Of a stretch of 64,000 nt of DNA, positions 40,488 to 50,927 are shown piece by piece. A model generated the notes under the pieces. It saw nothing but the letters and a program-made list of their open reading frames with translations, made no database searches and was not told the origin of the DNA. The DNA lies in assembly GCF_004005905.1 (NCBI RefSeq), contig NZ_SACO01000003.1, forward strand, positions 310,001-374,000, read 5' to 3'. Made by a program: the position numbers and the translations under genes. The stretch's first letter is position 1. Each line of letters opens with the position of its first letter. This DNA is from Novosphingobium umbonatum. GTDB taxonomy: Bacteria > Pseudomonadota > Alphaproteobacteria > Sphingomonadales > Sphingomonadaceae.

Positions 40488-41628
40488 TTGGCAGAACCGC
40501 GCGGATCTGGCCGCGCTGGTGGAGGCGCTGGGCGCGGGCAATTTGCGCTGGGTGGGCGGCTGCGTGCGCGACACGCTGCTGGGCCTGACGGTGAAGGATA
40601 TTGATGCAGCCACGCCCTTGCTGCCCGACGAGGTGATGGCGCGGTGCAAAGAGGCAGGCCTGCGCACGGTGCCCACCGGCATCGAGCATGGCACTGTTAC
40701 CGTGGTGCTGGAGGGCGGGAATGTGGAAGTCACCACCCTGCGCCACGATGTTTCCACCGATGGTCGCCGCGCCACGGTCAGCTTTGCCAAGGAATGGCGC
40801 GAGGATGCCGCGCGGCGCGATTTCACCATCAATGCGCTTTATGCCGATCCGGCGGATGGCGCGGTGCATGACTATTTCGGCGGGCTGGAGGATTTGGCGG
40901 CGCGCCATTTGCGCTTCATCGGCGATGCCCGTCAGCGCATTCGCGAGGACCATTTGCGCATCCTGCGCTATTTCCGCTTTCAGGCCCGTTTCGGCAGCAC
41001 GCCCGCGGATGAGGAAGCCGAGAGCGCCTGCCGTGAACTGGCCGCCACGTTGAAAGGCCTGTCGCGTGAGCGGATTGGCATGGAGATGATGAACCTGTTG
41101 GGTCTTGCCAATCCCGCGCCCACCTTGGCGCGGATGGCAGAACTGGGCGTGCTGGACGTGATCCTGCCCGAGGCCGATGTGGCGGCTTTGGCGGCGTTGG
41201 TCGCGCAGGAGCAGGCACAAGCTGTTGCTCCCGACGCTTTGCGCCGACTGGCCGCGCTGCTGCCTGCCGAACCGGCGCTGGCTGAACAGGTGGCTTCGCG
41301 CTTCCGCCTGTCGGGCGCGCAAAAGAAACGATTGGCGACGGCCGCCGCGCGCAGTGGGGATGACAGGCATGCCCGCGCCATGGCCTATGATCTGGGGCAG
41401 GAAAGCGCGCTGGACCGCTTGCTCTTGTCGGGCCGCGCTGTCGCCCCGCTGGAAGGCTGGATCGTTCCCAGCTTCCCCTTGAAAGGCGGGCAGATTGTCG
41501 CGCGTGGCGTCGGCGCTGGCCCCGATGTGGCGCGCCTGTTGCGGCAAGTGGAACAGCTGTGGATCGCCGAAGGCTTCCCCGATGAGACGCGGGTGCAGGC
41601 TTTGCTGGATGAAGCACTGCAGGCATGA
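40462..41628 (+). CDS. cca: CCA tRNA nucleotidyltransferase
   Basis: A 388-residue class II nucleotidyltransferase that adds or repairs the tRNA 3' CCA. GGCVRD at 32-37 and the metal aspartates DID at 46-48 form the catalytic core, and ARRDFTINALY is conserved near 124. The ATG at 40462 lies inside the end of the Nudix gene, giving translational coupling; its last bases overlap the next gene (ATGA). Confidence 0.95.
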   Translation: MTKLLPPNDWQNRADLAALVEALGAGNLRWVGGCVRDTLLGLTVKDIDAATPLLPDEVMARCKEAGLRTVPTGIEHGTVTVVLEGGNVEVTTLRHDVSTDGRRATVSFAKEWREDAARRDFTINALYADPADGAVHDYFGGLEDLAARHLRFIGDARQRIREDHLRILRYFRFQARFGSTPADEEAESACRELAATLKGLSRERIGMEMMNLLGLANPAPTLARMAELGVLDVILPEADVAALAALVAQEQAQAVAPDALRRLAALLPAEPALAEQVASRFRLSGAQKKRLATAAARSGDDRHARAMAYDLGQESALDRLLLSGRAVAPLEGWIVPSFPLKGGQIVARGVGAGPDVARLLRQVEQLWIAEGFPDETRVQALLDEALQA

Positions 41629-42365
41629 GCGCCGGGGCGGCCTCCTCGCATTCTGGTGACGCTTTGGGCCAATTGCTCGGCGCGGCATCGGGCCTGGTGG
41701 AACAGGTAGGTGGCATGGTGGCCAACCAACCCCTGTTGCAAGGCGCGCTGGTGGCCATGGCCTTGGTCGCGCTGGGCAGCCTGATGCGGCCCGCCATGCC
41801 CTTGCTGGGCGGAGTGATCCGCTTTTTCGGCAATCTGGGGCTGATGGCGATGCTGGTGCTGGGCGTGTTGCAAGTGTCCGGTGCCGGAGGGGCAGGCACG
41901 CCGATCGATCAAATCCGCAGCCTGATCCCCGGCCTTGCCCCGCAACAGGAGATTTCCGGCAAGACCACGCGCATCCCGCAAGGTCCAGACGGCCATTTCT
42001 GGGTGTTGGCACAGGTCAATGGCGTGAAGCAGCGCTTTCTGGTCGACACAGGCGCGACGATCACCACCATGTCGCCCGAAGCGGCGGACAAATGCCATTT
42101 ACGCGCCGATCCCGCATTGCAACCGGTGGAATTGCGCACCGCCAACGGCGCTGCAACAGGCCGTCGCGGGCGGATCAGGGAACTGCGTATCGGCAATGTG
42201 GTGGCGCGCCAAGTGGATGCGATTATCGCGCCGGGAATCGGGGATACCAACATTCTGGGCATGAACGTGCTCAACCGTCTGGCCAGTTGGCGGGTGGAGG
42301 GAAGAGTGATGGTTCTTGTACCGCACCACCCGTCTGGACCAAATATTGAACAATCACTTCAATAA
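41625..42365 (+). CDS. Membrane-anchored retropepsin-like aspartic protease (TIGR02281 type), copy 1
   Basis: A 246-residue protein with two hydrophobic helices near 42-60 and 66-85, then a single retropepsin-like domain with active site LVDTGATITTMS near 138-149 and the closing IAPGIGDTNILGMNVLNRL. Dimerisation would be needed for activity, as in viral proteases. It directly follows cca with overlapping stop/start. A paralogue lies 103 bp downstream. Confidence 0.9.
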   Translation: MSAGAASSHSGDALGQLLGAASGLVEQVGGMVANQPLLQGALVAMALVALGSLMRPAMPLLGGVIRFFGNLGLMAMLVLGVLQVSGAGGAGTPIDQIRSLIPGLAPQQEISGKTTRIPQGPDGHFWVLAQVNGVKQRFLVDTGATITTMSPEAADKCHLRADPALQPVELRTANGAATGRRGRIRELRIGNVVARQVDAIIAPGIGDTNILGMNVLNRLASWRVEGRVMVLVPHHPSGPNIEQSLQ

Positions 42366-42415
42366 CTTAATGACATAATGAGCCTTGTCTCTCAATGAAA
42401 CATCCGGCATGATAA

Positions 42416-42457
42416 CCCCGCATTGCCCTTCGGTGCCGAAGCGGCAATAAAGCGGGG
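42416..42457 (+). promoter_or_regulatory. Long hairpin upstream of the second retropepsin gene
   Basis: Left arm CCCCGC-ATTGCC-CTTCGG (42416-42433), loop TG, right arm CCGAAG-C-GGCAAT-AAA-GCGGGG (42436-42457): eighteen paired bases interrupted only by a one- and a three-base bulge. It ends 11 bases before the ATG at 42469, and its GGGG is the only Shine-Dalgarno-like run. It may terminate or attenuate readthrough, or control translation. Confidence 0.6.
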
Positions 42458-42468
42458 CCAGTAAACCC

Positions 42469-43125
42469 ATGAATAGGCTCGACTTGCAACTTATGCCGAT
42501 CTTGATGCACCTGCCCAATCATGTGGTGCTGTCCAGCGCATTCACCTTTATGGCGCTTGTGCTGGTGGGTGGAATTGTGCGGCGCGAAGCCAGTCCGACA
42601 GGCGGAATGCTGCTGCGCGGCATCGGCAATTTCGGCCTCACCATCGCTTTGGCCATTACGCTGCTGCAATTGACCGGCATGGTGCTCAACACACCCGCCC
42701 TGGCCAGTCTGGCCGTCACCAGCGCCATGCACAGGACCAGCGCCCTGCAGGGCAACGAGACCCGCATTCCTTTGGCCGATGACGGGCACTTTTGGGTGGA
42801 TGCGGCGATCAATGGCGTCAACCAACGCTTTCTGATCGATACGGGCGCGACCTATACCACGATCTCCAGCGCGCTGGCCCGCGAAGCCATGATCGAGGCG
42901 CAGGCCGATAGTGATGTCAGCCTGCATACCGCCAATGGCGAAACCGAGGCCAGTTTCGGTGTGATCCGCGATCTAAAGGTGGGATTGCTCTCCACCCGCA
43001 GTATGCGCGCCATTATCGCGCCTGATATGGGCACGACCAATGTGCTGGGCATGAATTTCCTGAACAGCCTTTCGGGCTGGCGCGTGGAAAACAATGTGTT
43101 GATCCTCAGCCCCAAGCGGAGCTGA
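42469..43125 (+). CDS. Membrane-anchored retropepsin-like aspartic protease, copy 2
   Basis: A 218-residue paralogue of the preceding protein with one or two N-terminal hydrophobic helices and active site LIDTGATYTTIS near 123-134. The C-terminal IAPDMGTTNVLGMNFLNSL parallels copy 1. The two share fold and order but have diverged. It is convergent with parC, only four bases apart. Confidence 0.88.
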   Translation: MNRLDLQLMPILMHLPNHVVLSSAFTFMALVLVGGIVRREASPTGGMLLRGIGNFGLTIALAITLLQLTGMVLNTPALASLAVTSAMHRTSALQGNETRIPLADDGHFWVDAAINGVNQRFLIDTGATYTTISSALAREAMIEAQADSDVSLHTANGETEASFGVIRDLKVGLLSTRSMRAIIAPDMGTTNVLGMNFLNSLSGWRVENNVLILSPKRS

Positions 43126-43129
43126 GGAA

Positions 43130-45427
43130 TTAAGGCTGAAACTTATTGTCGCGGGGGAAGCCCTGCGGCGGAAAGCTGCCTGCTGCCCCGCGCGCGACCT
43201 TCCACTGGCGCAGATCTTTCTCGCTGCGGGTACGGCCCGTTTCGCCGCCCATGGTCCAGCTGAGGCCATCTTCCAGACGCAGCGTGATAATGTCGGACAG
43301 ACCGCCATCCCGATAGCGTTGCAAGGTAACCCCCTGCCCCTTGGACAGCACCGGCAATTCCGTCAGGCTGAAAATCACCAGACGGCGGTTTTCGCCCATC
43401 ACCGCCACATGATCATGGCTTTCGGGGATTTCGCGCACCACCATCAGGCGAACGCCTTCCTTGGTGGTCATCACCGCGCGCCCCTTGCGGGTTTCGGCCA
43501 GCAATTCCTCGGATTCCACCGCAAAGCCGCGTCCGGTGTTGGCCGCCAGCAGCACTTGCGCCTTGGGACGATAAATCAGCAGGCTGACGATATGGGCGTT
43601 GCTGTCAATATCCACCATGCTGCGCACAGGCTCTCCAAAGCCGCGCGCGCCGGGCAATTTATCACAGCCCAGCGTGTAGAATCGGCCATTGTCGCAAGCG
43701 ATCAACAGCTTGTCGGTCGTTTGCGCATGCAGGGCAAAGGCGGGACCATCACCCTCCTTGAACTTCCAGTCCTGATCCAGCGCCACATGGCCCTTGGCCC
43801 CGCGGATCCAGCCACGGGCCGACAGGATCACCGTCACCGGCTCCTTCTCGATCATCGCATCCATGTTGAATTCGCGCGTGGGGGCGGCTTCCTCCAACGT
43901 GGTACGGCGGCGGCCCAGCGCGGTGGTCTCGGCATAATCCTTGCGCAAGGCCCGCAGGTCGCGCTTGAGCCTGGTGCGCTGCAAGGCCGGACTTTCCAGC
44001 AGCTTTTGCAGCTCCTCCTGCTCTTTGAGCAATTCGTCCCGCTCGCCGCGCAGTTCCATTTCCTCCAGCTTGCGCAAAGAGCGCAAGCGCATGTTGAGGA
44101 TCGCCTCTGCCTGACGCTCGGTCAGGTTGAATTCGGCCATCATCACCGGCTTGGGTTCATCCTCTGTACGGATGATCTCGATAATGCGGTCAAGGTTGAG
44201 ATAGGCGATGATATAGCCCTCAACCAGTTCCAACCTTGATGCAATCTTGTCCAGACGGTGCTGGCTGCGGCGTTGCAGGATGTCGATCTGGCTGACGACC
44301 CATTGCAGCAGCAAGGGCTTCAAGCCCAGCACACCGGGCGTGCGCGTCGCATCCAGCACGTTGAGATTGAGGCTGAACCGGCTTTCCAACTCGGTCAGCT
44401 TGAACACGCTTTCCTTGAGCAGATCAGGATCGATATTGCGGCTCTTGGGAACTAGAACGATGCGGATTTGCTCGTCCGATTCATCGCGCACATCGTCAAG
44501 GATCGGCAGCTTCTTGTCAGCGATCAGCGCCGCCAATTGCTCGATCAACTTGCCCTTTTGCACCATGTAGGGGATTTCGGAGATGACCAGCTGCCACTGG
44601 CCGCTGCCCAGACGTTCGATGCCGGTCGTTTCCCATTCGCCGTTTTCATCGCGCCCCGTCGAGAAACGCGCCCGCACGCGGATCGCCCCCTTGCCCGTGG
44701 CATAGGCGTGCGAAATCGCCGCCGGCGTGTCCACCACAATGCCGCCCGTGGGGAAATCCGGCCCATGGAACACTTGCATCAATTGCTCGTGCTCGGCCTG
44801 CGGATTGTCGATCAGCATCAGCGTGGCATCGACAATCTCGGCCACATTATGGCTGGGGATGCTGGTGGCCATGCCCACGGCAATGCCGGTGGCGCCATTG
44901 GCCAGCAGATTGGGGAACAGGCCGGGGAAAATCTCCGGCTCTTCTTCCTCGCCATTATAGGTGGGGATGAAATTGACCGTGCCTTCGTCCAGCCCCGCCA
45001 TCAATTGCATCGCGGTCTTGGTCAGGCGCGCTTCGGTATAGCGATAGGCCGCCGCGCCATCCCCGTCGATATTGCCGAAATTGCCCTGCCCCTCGACCAA
45101 GGGGTAACGCAGCGCGAAATCCTGCGCCAGACGCACCATGGCATCATAGACCGAGGCATCGCCATGCGGGTGATATTTACCGATGACATCGCCCACCACG
45201 CGGGCCGATTTCTTGAACGCCTGCGCCGGATCCAGCTTCAATTGCCGCATCGCCCATAGCAGGCGGCGGTGAACCGGCTTTAACCCGTCGCGCAGATCGG
45301 GCAGCGATCGCGCGGTAATCGTGGAAAGGGCATAGACCAGATAACGCTGCGATAGCGCCGCATCAAAGGGGGCGTCGACGATAGCGTCAAACGGATCGGG
45401 TTCACTCAGGTCGCTGGCCATGGGCAT
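43130..45427 (-). CDS. parC: DNA topoisomerase IV subunit A
   Basis: A 765-residue type IIA topoisomerase subunit that decatenates daughter chromosomes. The active-site tyrosine is Y130 in YRYTEARL; the quinolone-determining region ([20 protein letters not shown], about 85-104) looks wild type. The C-terminal beta-propeller is degenerate, supporting ParC over GyrA. A second in-frame ATG at 45421 is possible. Confidence 0.95.
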   Translation of the reverse strand: MPMASDLSEPDPFDAIVDAPFDAALSQRYLVYALSTITARSLPDLRDGLKPVHRRLLWAMRQLKLDPAQAFKKSARVVGDVIGKYHPHGDASVYDAMVRLAQDFALRYPLVEGQGNFGNIDGDGAAAYRYTEARLTKTAMQLMAGLDEGTVNFIPTYNGEEEEPEIFPGLFPNLLANGATGIAVGMATSIPSHNVAEIVDATLMLIDNPQAEHEQLMQVFHGPDFPTGGIVVDTPAAISHAYATGKGAIRVRARFSTGRDENGEWETTGIERLGSGQWQLVISEIPYMVQKGKLIEQLAALIADKKLPILDDVRDESDEQIRIVLVPKSRNIDPDLLKESVFKLTELESRFSLNLNVLDATRTPGVLGLKPLLLQWVVSQIDILQRRSQHRLDKIASRLELVEGYIIAYLNLDRIIEIIRTEDEPKPVMMAEFNLTERQAEAILNMRLRSLRKLEEMELRGERDELLKEQEELQKLLESPALQRTRLKRDLRALRKDYAETTALGRRRTTLEEAAPTREFNMDAMIEKEPVTVILSARGWIRGAKGHVALDQDWKFKEGDGPAFALHAQTTDKLLIACDNGRFYTLGCDKLPGARGFGEPVRSMVDIDSNAHIVSLLIYRPKAQVLLAANTGRGFAVESEELLAETRKGRAVMTTKEGVRLMVVREIPESHDHVAVMGENRRLVIFSLTELPVLSKGQGVTLQRYRDGGLSDIITLRLEDGLSWTMGGETGRTRSEKDLRQWKVARGAAGSFPPQGFPRDNKFQP

Positions 45428-45470
45428 GCTCTAGCAGGCCATGGCCCCGTACCCAAGCGTTAATCAGGGC

Positions 45471-45803
45471 CTAGCCCCGCTGCATATCGCGGCTTTCCCC
45501 CGGAATTTTCACCAAAAGCCCGTCCATATCCTCGGTCAGGCTGATCTGGCAGGCCAGACGCGAGGTGGCCGCAACGCCTGCGGCCAGATCCAGCATGTCT
45601 TCCTCATCCGCGCTGGCGGCGGGCAGGCGCTTGAACCAGTCGGGCGCGATAATCACATGACAGGTGGAACAGGCCATCTGCCCCTCGCATGTGCCTTCCA
45701 GCGGCATGCCTGCGCCCTGCGCCACTTCCAGCAGGCGGACGCCCGCCTTGGCCTGCGCCGCGACCCGTTCGCCACGGGGGGTAATGAACTCGACCTTCAC
45801 CAC
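45471..45803 (-). CDS. fdx: [2Fe-2S] ferredoxin, adrenodoxin type
   Basis: A 110-residue ferredoxin. Cluster ligands C39, C45, C48 and C85 (TCEGQMACSTCH and LACQI) show the vertebrate-type spacing used in Fe-S cluster assembly. It is 12 bp downstream of a cysteine desulfurase gene, which fits a role as electron donor for sulfur transfer. Confidence 0.93.
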   Translation of the reverse strand: MVKVEFITPRGERVAAQAKAGVRLLEVAQGAGMPLEGTCEGQMACSTCHVIIAPDWFKRLPAASADEEDMLDLAAGVAATSRLACQISLTEDMDGLLVKIPGESRDMQRG

Positions 45804-45814
45804 TTTGCTCGATC

Positions 45815-46888
45815 CTATCCGATGTCTTGCGCTGCTGCGGCAGCGTCGATTCGTTTCAGGGCCTCGGCAAACTCTCCTTCCTCCGTATAGCGCCCGAAAC
45901 CGAGGCGGATAGAGGATTTCGCTTGGGAATCGGTCAGTCCTATCGCTTGTAATACATGGCTGGGCCTGCCCGAACCGCTGGCGCAGGCGCTGCCGGCGGA
46001 AAAACAGATGTCGCGCAGGTCGCTCATCAGGCGGGCAACATCCAGCCCATCGCGCCTCAGGTTGAGATTGCCCCGCCAGCGTTGGTCAGGGTCGCCATTC
46101 AGCGTCCAGTCGGGCAGCAGTTCGCGGGCGGTTTTCCACAGCCTGTCCACATGTTGTCCATCACTTTCCCGCATGCTTACCCATAGCGCCGCCGCAGCGC
46201 CAAAACCGGCGCAAAGCGCAGGGCTAAGCGTGCCCGAGCGCAAGCCGCCCTCCTGCCCGCCGCCGTGGTTCAAGGGCTGGATTTCCACCCCATCACGGAC
46301 CCACAAAGCACCAATGCCTTTGGGCCCATGCAGCTTATGCGCAGATAGGGCGATCATATCCGCCCCCTCTGGCGCGGCCAACCTGCCCGCCCCCTGCACC
46401 GCATCACACAGCAGCAAGGCACCCGCCGCATGGGCGCGTTCAGCCAGAGCGGCGATGGGCTGGATCGTGCCGATCTCATTGTTCACTTGGCCCACAGCCA
46501 CCAGATCGGTGCCATCGGCAAGGTCGGCATCCCCCGCCACCAGCCCCATGGGCGACACCGGCAAAATGTCCACCCGCGCCCCGCTGGCCTTGGCCGTTTC
46601 CAGCACGGCGGCATGTTCTATCGCCGAAACCGCGATCCGGAGCGGCTTACGGCCCAGAATGGCCAAATTGAGCGCCTCGGTCGCCCCGCTGGTGAAAATC
46701 ACCCGCCCGCCTGCGGGCAGCAGCGCCGCCACCTGATCGCGCGCCACAGCCACCGCCGCCGCCGCCGCCCGCCCCATGCGATGCGGACTATGCGGGTTGC
46801 CAAATGCCTCCTCGCCCAGCCAGCGCAGCATGGCCTCGCGCGCTTCAGGCGCCAGAGGCGTGGTGGCCTGATAATCCAGATAGATCAC
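45815..46888 (-). CDS. Cysteine desulfurase, IscS/NifS family, second of tandem pair
   Basis: A 357-residue class V aminotransferase-fold enzyme taking sulfur from cysteine. PLP lysine lies in LSAHKLHGPKG (near 183) and the persulfide cysteine in FSAGSACASGSG (near 296). Its start overlaps the stop of the upstream paralogue by four bases. I cannot tell which copy supplies Fe-S clusters and which other pathways. Confidence 0.93.
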   Translation of the reverse strand: MIYLDYQATTPLAPEAREAMLRWLGEEAFGNPHSPHRMGRAAAAAVAVARDQVAALLPAGGRVIFTSGATEALNLAILGRKPLRIAVSAIEHAAVLETAKASGARVDILPVSPMGLVAGDADLADGTDLVAVGQVNNEIGTIQPIAALAERAHAAGALLLCDAVQGAGRLAAPEGADMIALSAHKLHGPKGIGALWVRDGVEIQPLNHGGGQEGGLRSGTLSPALCAGFGAAAALWVSMRESDGQHVDRLWKTARELLPDWTLNGDPDQRWRGNLNLRRDGLDVARLMSDLRDICFSAGSACASGSGRPSHVLQAIGLTDSQAKSSIRLGFGRYTEEGEFAEALKRIDAAAAAQDIG

Positions 46889-47922
46889 AGGGTCACCTTG
46901 CGCAAAACCTCAAGTAGCGCCTCCAGATCGCCCCTTTGCGTTTCGCGCCCGATCGACACGCGGAACACTTCGCGCGCTTCCCCCTCGCTATAGCCCATGG
47001 CCAGCAAGGTCGGGCTGGGCTTGATACTGCCGCTGGAACAGGCCGCGCCGCTGGAAATGGCGATACCGGCCATATCGGCGCGGATCAGCAACTGCGTGGC
47101 ATTGCGTCCGGGCAGGCGATAGGCACCAATGGTGGGTATCCGCTCGGCGCCTTCGGCGATGATCTGCGCGCCCAATCCGCGCATCTCGCCTTCAAACCAT
47201 GCGCGTAATGCGGCGGCTTCGTCCAGCCAGCCCCTATCCGCTTCCAAAGCCTCGGCAAGGCCAAGGATCAACGGCAGGTTCTCCGTGCCGCCGCGATAGC
47301 CTCGCTCCTGCCCTCCGCTGGGCGAGAGCAAGCCCAGCGAGCGCACCAGCAAAGCCCCCACGCCCACCGGCGCGCCAAATTTGTGCCCCGCAATCGCCAC
47401 CATATCCGCAGGCGGCAGCACGATTTTGCCCGCCCCTTGCGCACAATCGGCCAGCCAAACCGCCCCGCGCGCATGGATCGCCTCGCCCAAGGCAGCGCAA
47501 TTCTGGATCACGCCCGTTTCATTATTGACCTGCTGCACCGCGATCAGATCGGCGGCAGGCAAAGCATCGCATTCCACCAAGCCCAAAGCGTCGACCGGAA
47601 CCGGCACGCTACCCTCCGCCAGACGCGACACGGCGGCATGTTCCACCCCGCTCGCCACCCGACGCAGCGCCTGACTGCGCCCCCAGCCCAAAGCCAGAGC
47701 CTCGCTCGCCCCGCTGGTGAAGATCACCTCGCCATCCCAGTCCAGCGCCTTGGCCACACGAGCGCGGGCATCCTCCAGCGCGGCACGCGCCTTGCGCCCC
47801 GCCGCATGCTGGCTGGAAGGATTGGCCCATCGGCCAAAGGCCTCCATCACCACCTGCACAACTTGCGGCAAAACGGGGGTGGTTGCGGCATGATCAAGAT
47901 AAATGGAGGGGCGTTTCATCAA
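46885..47922 (-). CDS. Cysteine desulfurase, IscS/NifS family, first of tandem pair
   Basis: A 345-residue paralogue beginning YLDHAATTPVLPQVV. PLP lysine is in IAGHKFGAPVG (near 180) and the catalytic cysteine in ISSGAACSSGSIKPS (near 296). It opens the run desulfurase-desulfurase-ferredoxin-parC. No scaffold protein or IscR gene is in the window. Confidence 0.93.
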   Translation of the reverse strand: MMKRPSIYLDHAATTPVLPQVVQVVMEAFGRWANPSSQHAAGRKARAALEDARARVAKALDWDGEVIFTSGASEALALGWGRSQALRRVASGVEHAAVSRLAEGSVPVPVDALGLVECDALPAADLIAVQQVNNETGVIQNCAALGEAIHARGAVWLADCAQGAGKIVLPPADMVAIAGHKFGAPVGVGALLVRSLGLLSPSGGQERGYRGGTENLPLILGLAEALEADRGWLDEAAALRAWFEGEMRGLGAQIIAEGAERIPTIGAYRLPGRNATQLLIRADMAGIAISSGAACSSGSIKPSPTLLAMGYSEGEAREVFRVSIGRETQRGDLEALLEVLRKVTL

Positions 47923-48082
47923 TGGGCAACTTCAATCTTTGCGGAAATGCTCGAAAACATTGCTTTCGGGCCATGTGTTTCTATATAGCACCTCCCTCCC
48001 ATTCACAGTCCCTTGCGGCGTCTATGCGCGACAATTTTCGCAGCCACCGCCTTGGACCTCTTGCCGATCAGGGATTTAAACG

Positions 48083-48739
48083 ATGCCCGCAGTGATCTTC
48101 CCCGGCCCTGAAGGACGCCTTGAAGGCCGTTTCCAGCCCGGAACCCGCCCCCGCGCGCCGGTCGCCATGATTCTCCATCCCCACCCGCAGGCCGGTGGCA
48201 CGATGAATGACCGCATCACGCAGGCGCTGTACAAGACCTTTGTCGCGCGCGGCTTTGCCACTTTGCGCTTCAACTTCCGTGGCGTTGGCCGCAGCCAGGG
48301 CAGCTTTGACAATGGCATTGGCGAATTGTCCGATGCCGCCTCGGCGCTGGACTGGGTGCAGTCGATCCATCCGGAAAGCAGCACGACATGGATTGCCGGT
48401 TACAGCTTCGGCGCGTTGATCGGCATGCAATTGTTGATGCGCCGTCCGGAAATCCGTGGCTTCATCAGCGTGGCCCCGCCGGCCAACATGTATGATTTCA
48501 GCTTCCTTGCCCCCTGCCCCGCCAGCGGCATTATCGTGCAGGGCGCAGCCGACACGGTGGTCACGCCCAATGCGGTGCAAAAGCTGGTGGACAAGCTGCG
48601 CACGCAAAAGCACATCACCATCCACCATGATGAAATCCCGCGTGCCAACCATTTCTTTGAAAATGAATTGGACGACATGATGGGTGCGGTGGACAATTAC
48701 CTCGACATGCGCCTGTCGCCCGATTGCCCGATCCGCTAA
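48083..48739 (+). CDS. Alpha/beta hydrolase
   Basis: A 218-residue cytoplasmic protein with the nucleophile elbow GYSFGA (Ser near 108), an HPHPQAGGTMND oxyanion-region motif and a C-terminal catalytic histidine in PRANHFFENEL. This subgroup (YitV/YpfH-like dienelactone-type) is widespread; its substrate is unknown. It is divergent from the cysteine desulfurases across 160 bp. Confidence 0.88.
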   Translation: MPAVIFPGPEGRLEGRFQPGTRPRAPVAMILHPHPQAGGTMNDRITQALYKTFVARGFATLRFNFRGVGRSQGSFDNGIGELSDAASALDWVQSIHPESSTTWIAGYSFGALIGMQLLMRRPEIRGFISVAPPANMYDFSFLAPCPASGIIVQGAADTVVTPNAVQKLVDKLRTQKHITIHHDEIPRANHFFENELDDMMGAVDNYLDMRLSPDCPIR

Positions 48740-48755
48740 TCGGGTCACGATGTTG

Positions 48756-48794
48756 AAAAAGGCGCTTGAGGGTTCTGCCCCAAGCGCCTTTTTT
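48756..48794. terminator. Bidirectional terminator
   Basis: AAAAAGGCGCTTG (48756-48768) pairs with CAAGCGCCTTTTT (48781-48793), followed by T on the plus strand and by T residues on the minus strand as well. It sits between the convergent hydrolase gene and the DUF937-like gene and can serve both. Confidence 0.9.
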
Positions 48795-48800
48795 ATGGGC

Positions 48801-49151
48801 TTATTTGCCGAACAGCCCCTTGGCAAAACCCAGCACGTCATTCACCGCGCTGCCATCGCCATCCTTGTCCAGAAAGCTGTTGAGGCCGGACAGGATTTGC
48901 GGATTGGACTGCACCAAAGCCGCCACCTGCGCCAAACCTTCATGGCCACCCAGCGCGCCAACAATCTGGTTAAGCACCGCCGGATCAATGCCAGTTTGCG
49001 CAGCGGCGGTTTCCACCGTGTCGCCATCCTGCCCCTGCGCCTGCCCCAAAGCGGCCAGAGCGGTTTGCGCCATGGCAGGGTCTACGCCTGCCTGCGCGGC
49101 CAGTCCGGCCAGATCGAACTGACCACCCAGCAAAGAATCGAGCATGCTCAT
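48801..49151 (-). CDS. DUF937-like protein
   Basis: A 116-residue alanine-, glycine- and glutamine-rich helical protein. It has two similar halves around GVDPAMAQTALAALG and GIDPAVLNQIVGALGG, and an EF-hand-like loop DKDGDGSAVND near 94-104. This is the layout of DUF937/YidB-like proteins; no function is known. No signal peptide. Confidence 0.75.
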   Translation of the reverse strand: MSMLDSLLGGQFDLAGLAAQAGVDPAMAQTALAALGQAQGQDGDTVETAAAQTGIDPAVLNQIVGALGGHEGLAQVAALVQSNPQILSGLNSFLDKDGDGSAVNDVLGFAKGLFGK

Positions 49152-49233
49152 TGTATGTCTCCAGCCATTTTGATCGAAAACATCCTGTCACGCCTTTAAC
49201 GCCTTGGCCACTTCTCCCGACGGCATAGCGCAT

Positions 49234-49268
49234 AAAAAGGCGCCGGAGACCCGAAAGCCCCCGACGCC
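49234..49268 (-). terminator. Terminator of pckA
   Basis: On the minus strand GGCGTCGG and CCGGCGCC pair over eight positions (one G-T) and are followed by TTTTT. It lies about 50 bp after the pckA stop. Confidence 0.7.
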
Positions 49269-49316
49269 CCTCTCCTCACAAACTTCCCTTTTATCGCCTT
49301 ATAACTGGCGATACCG

Positions 49317-50927
49317 TCAGGCCAGTTCGGCAACCTTGGGCGCTGCGGCAATCACGCCTGCGTCCACATGCTGTTCGAACTGGGCAAAATTGGCGACAAA
49401 TTGCTGCACCAGAGCCGCCGCGGTCTTGTCATACTCATGCGCATCGGCCCAAGCGCCGCGCGGGTCGAGCAGCTTGCTGTCCACACCGGCCACAGCCACC
49501 GGCACTTCAAAGCCGAAGTTGGGGTCAATGTTGAACTCGGCATCATTCAGGCTGCCATCCAGCGCTGCGTTGAGCAGGGCACGGGTGGCCTTGATCGGCA
49601 TACGCTTGATGCCTTCCTGCGTGGCCTTGCCGCCCGACCAACCGGTGTTGACCAGCCAGCATTTCACGCCGCCCTTGGCGATGCGTTCCTTCAGCAGATT
49701 GCCATAGACCGAGGGGTGACGAGGCATGAAGGCGGCGCCGAAACAGGTGCTGAAGGTCGCCTGCGGTTCGGTCACGCCGATTTCGGTGCCGGCAACCTTT
49801 GCGGTGTAACCCGACAGGAAGTGGTACATCGCCTGTTCGGGCGTCAGACGGGCGATCGGAGGCAGCACGCCATAAGCATCCGCCGTCAGGAAGATGACGT
49901 TCTTGGGCACTGGGCCCAGATTGTCCTTCGAGGTATTGGGGATGAAATCGATGGGATAGGCGCCGCGGGTGTTCTCGGTTTTGCTGGAGTCGGTGAAATC
50001 CAGTTCGCGGGTCGCCGGATCGATCGCCACGTTCTCCAGAATGGTGCCGAACATCTTGGTCGTCGCATAGATCTCCGGCTCACCCTCGGCCGAGAGGTTG
50101 ATCATCTTGGCATAGCAGCCGCCCTCGAAGTTGAACACGGCCGAGTCCGACCAGCCATGTTCATCATCGCCGATCAGCGTGCGCGAGGAATCCGCCGACA
50201 GGGTGGTTTTGCCCGTGCCCGACAGGCCGAAGAAAATCGCCGTGTCGCCATCCGGGCCAATGTTGGCCGAACAATGCATCGGCATCACGCCCTGCGCCGG
50301 CAGCAGGAAGTTGAGCAGACCGAACACGCCCTTCTTCATCTCGCCCGAATATTCGGTATTGCCGATCAGAATCAGCTTTTCACTGAAGTTGACCGCGATC
50401 ACCGTGTCGCTGCGGCTGCCGTGACGTTCCGGGTTCGCCTTGAAGCTGGGCAGGTTGATGATGGTGTATTCGGGAACAAAGTCGGCCAGCTCGACATCGG
50501 TCGGGCGCACCAGCAGGGTACGGACGAACAGGCTGTGCCATGCCAGCTGGGTGATGACGCGGACGTTCACGCGATATTCGGGCTGGCTGCCGCCAAACAG
50601 GTCGGCCACATACAGTTCCTTCTGGTCCTTAATGGCTTCCAGAAAGTCAGCCTTGAGATTAGCCCAATGCGCGGGGCTCAACGGCTGATTGATCGGCCCC
50701 CAGTTCACGGCGGTTTCGGTCACGTCATCGCGCACGATGAACTTGTCCTTCACGCTGCGCCCGGTAAACTTGCCGGTATCGACCAGCAGTGCGCCGTCCT
50801 TGGTCAGAATGCCCTCGCCTTTGGCAAGCGCATGTTCCACCAGAGGCGCGGTGCCAAGGTTGGGGAAGATCTGGGCGCTGGTGGCAAAACCCTGTTGTTC
50901 AAGGCTGGTGCTGAGCGGGAAGGTCAA
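49317..50927 (-). CDS. pckA: Phosphoenolpyruvate carboxykinase (ATP)
   Basis: A 536-residue gluconeogenic enzyme converting oxaloacetate and ATP to PEP. Kinase P-loop [13 protein letters not shown] lies near 232-244, and NTGWSGG near 432. The TTG at 50927 ([13 protein letters not shown]) is chosen because GGAG lies eight bases upstream and the length then fits the family; the open frame to 51098 adds 57 residues of non-family sequence. It is divergent from chvI-chvG. Confidence 0.93.
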   Translation of the reverse strand: MTFPLSTSLEQQGFATSAQIFPNLGTAPLVEHALAKGEGILTKDGALLVDTGKFTGRSVKDKFIVRDDVTETAVNWGPINQPLSPAHWANLKADFLEAIKDQKELYVADLFGGSQPEYRVNVRVITQLAWHSLFVRTLLVRPTDVELADFVPEYTIINLPSFKANPERHGSRSDTVIAVNFSEKLILIGNTEYSGEMKKGVFGLLNFLLPAQGVMPMHCSANIGPDGDTAIFFGLSGTGKTTLSADSSRTLIGDDEHGWSDSAVFNFEGGCYAKMINLSAEGEPEIYATTKMFGTILENVAIDPATRELDFTDSSKTENTRGAYPIDFIPNTSKDNLGPVPKNVIFLTADAYGVLPPIARLTPEQAMYHFLSGYTAKVAGTEIGVTEPQATFSTCFGAAFMPRHPSVYGNLLKERIAKGGVKCWLVNTGWSGGKATQEGIKRMPIKATRALLNAALDGSLNDAEFNIDPNFGFEVPVAVAGVDSKLLDPRGAWADAHEYDKTAAALVQQFVANFAQFEQHVDAGVIAAAPKVAELA

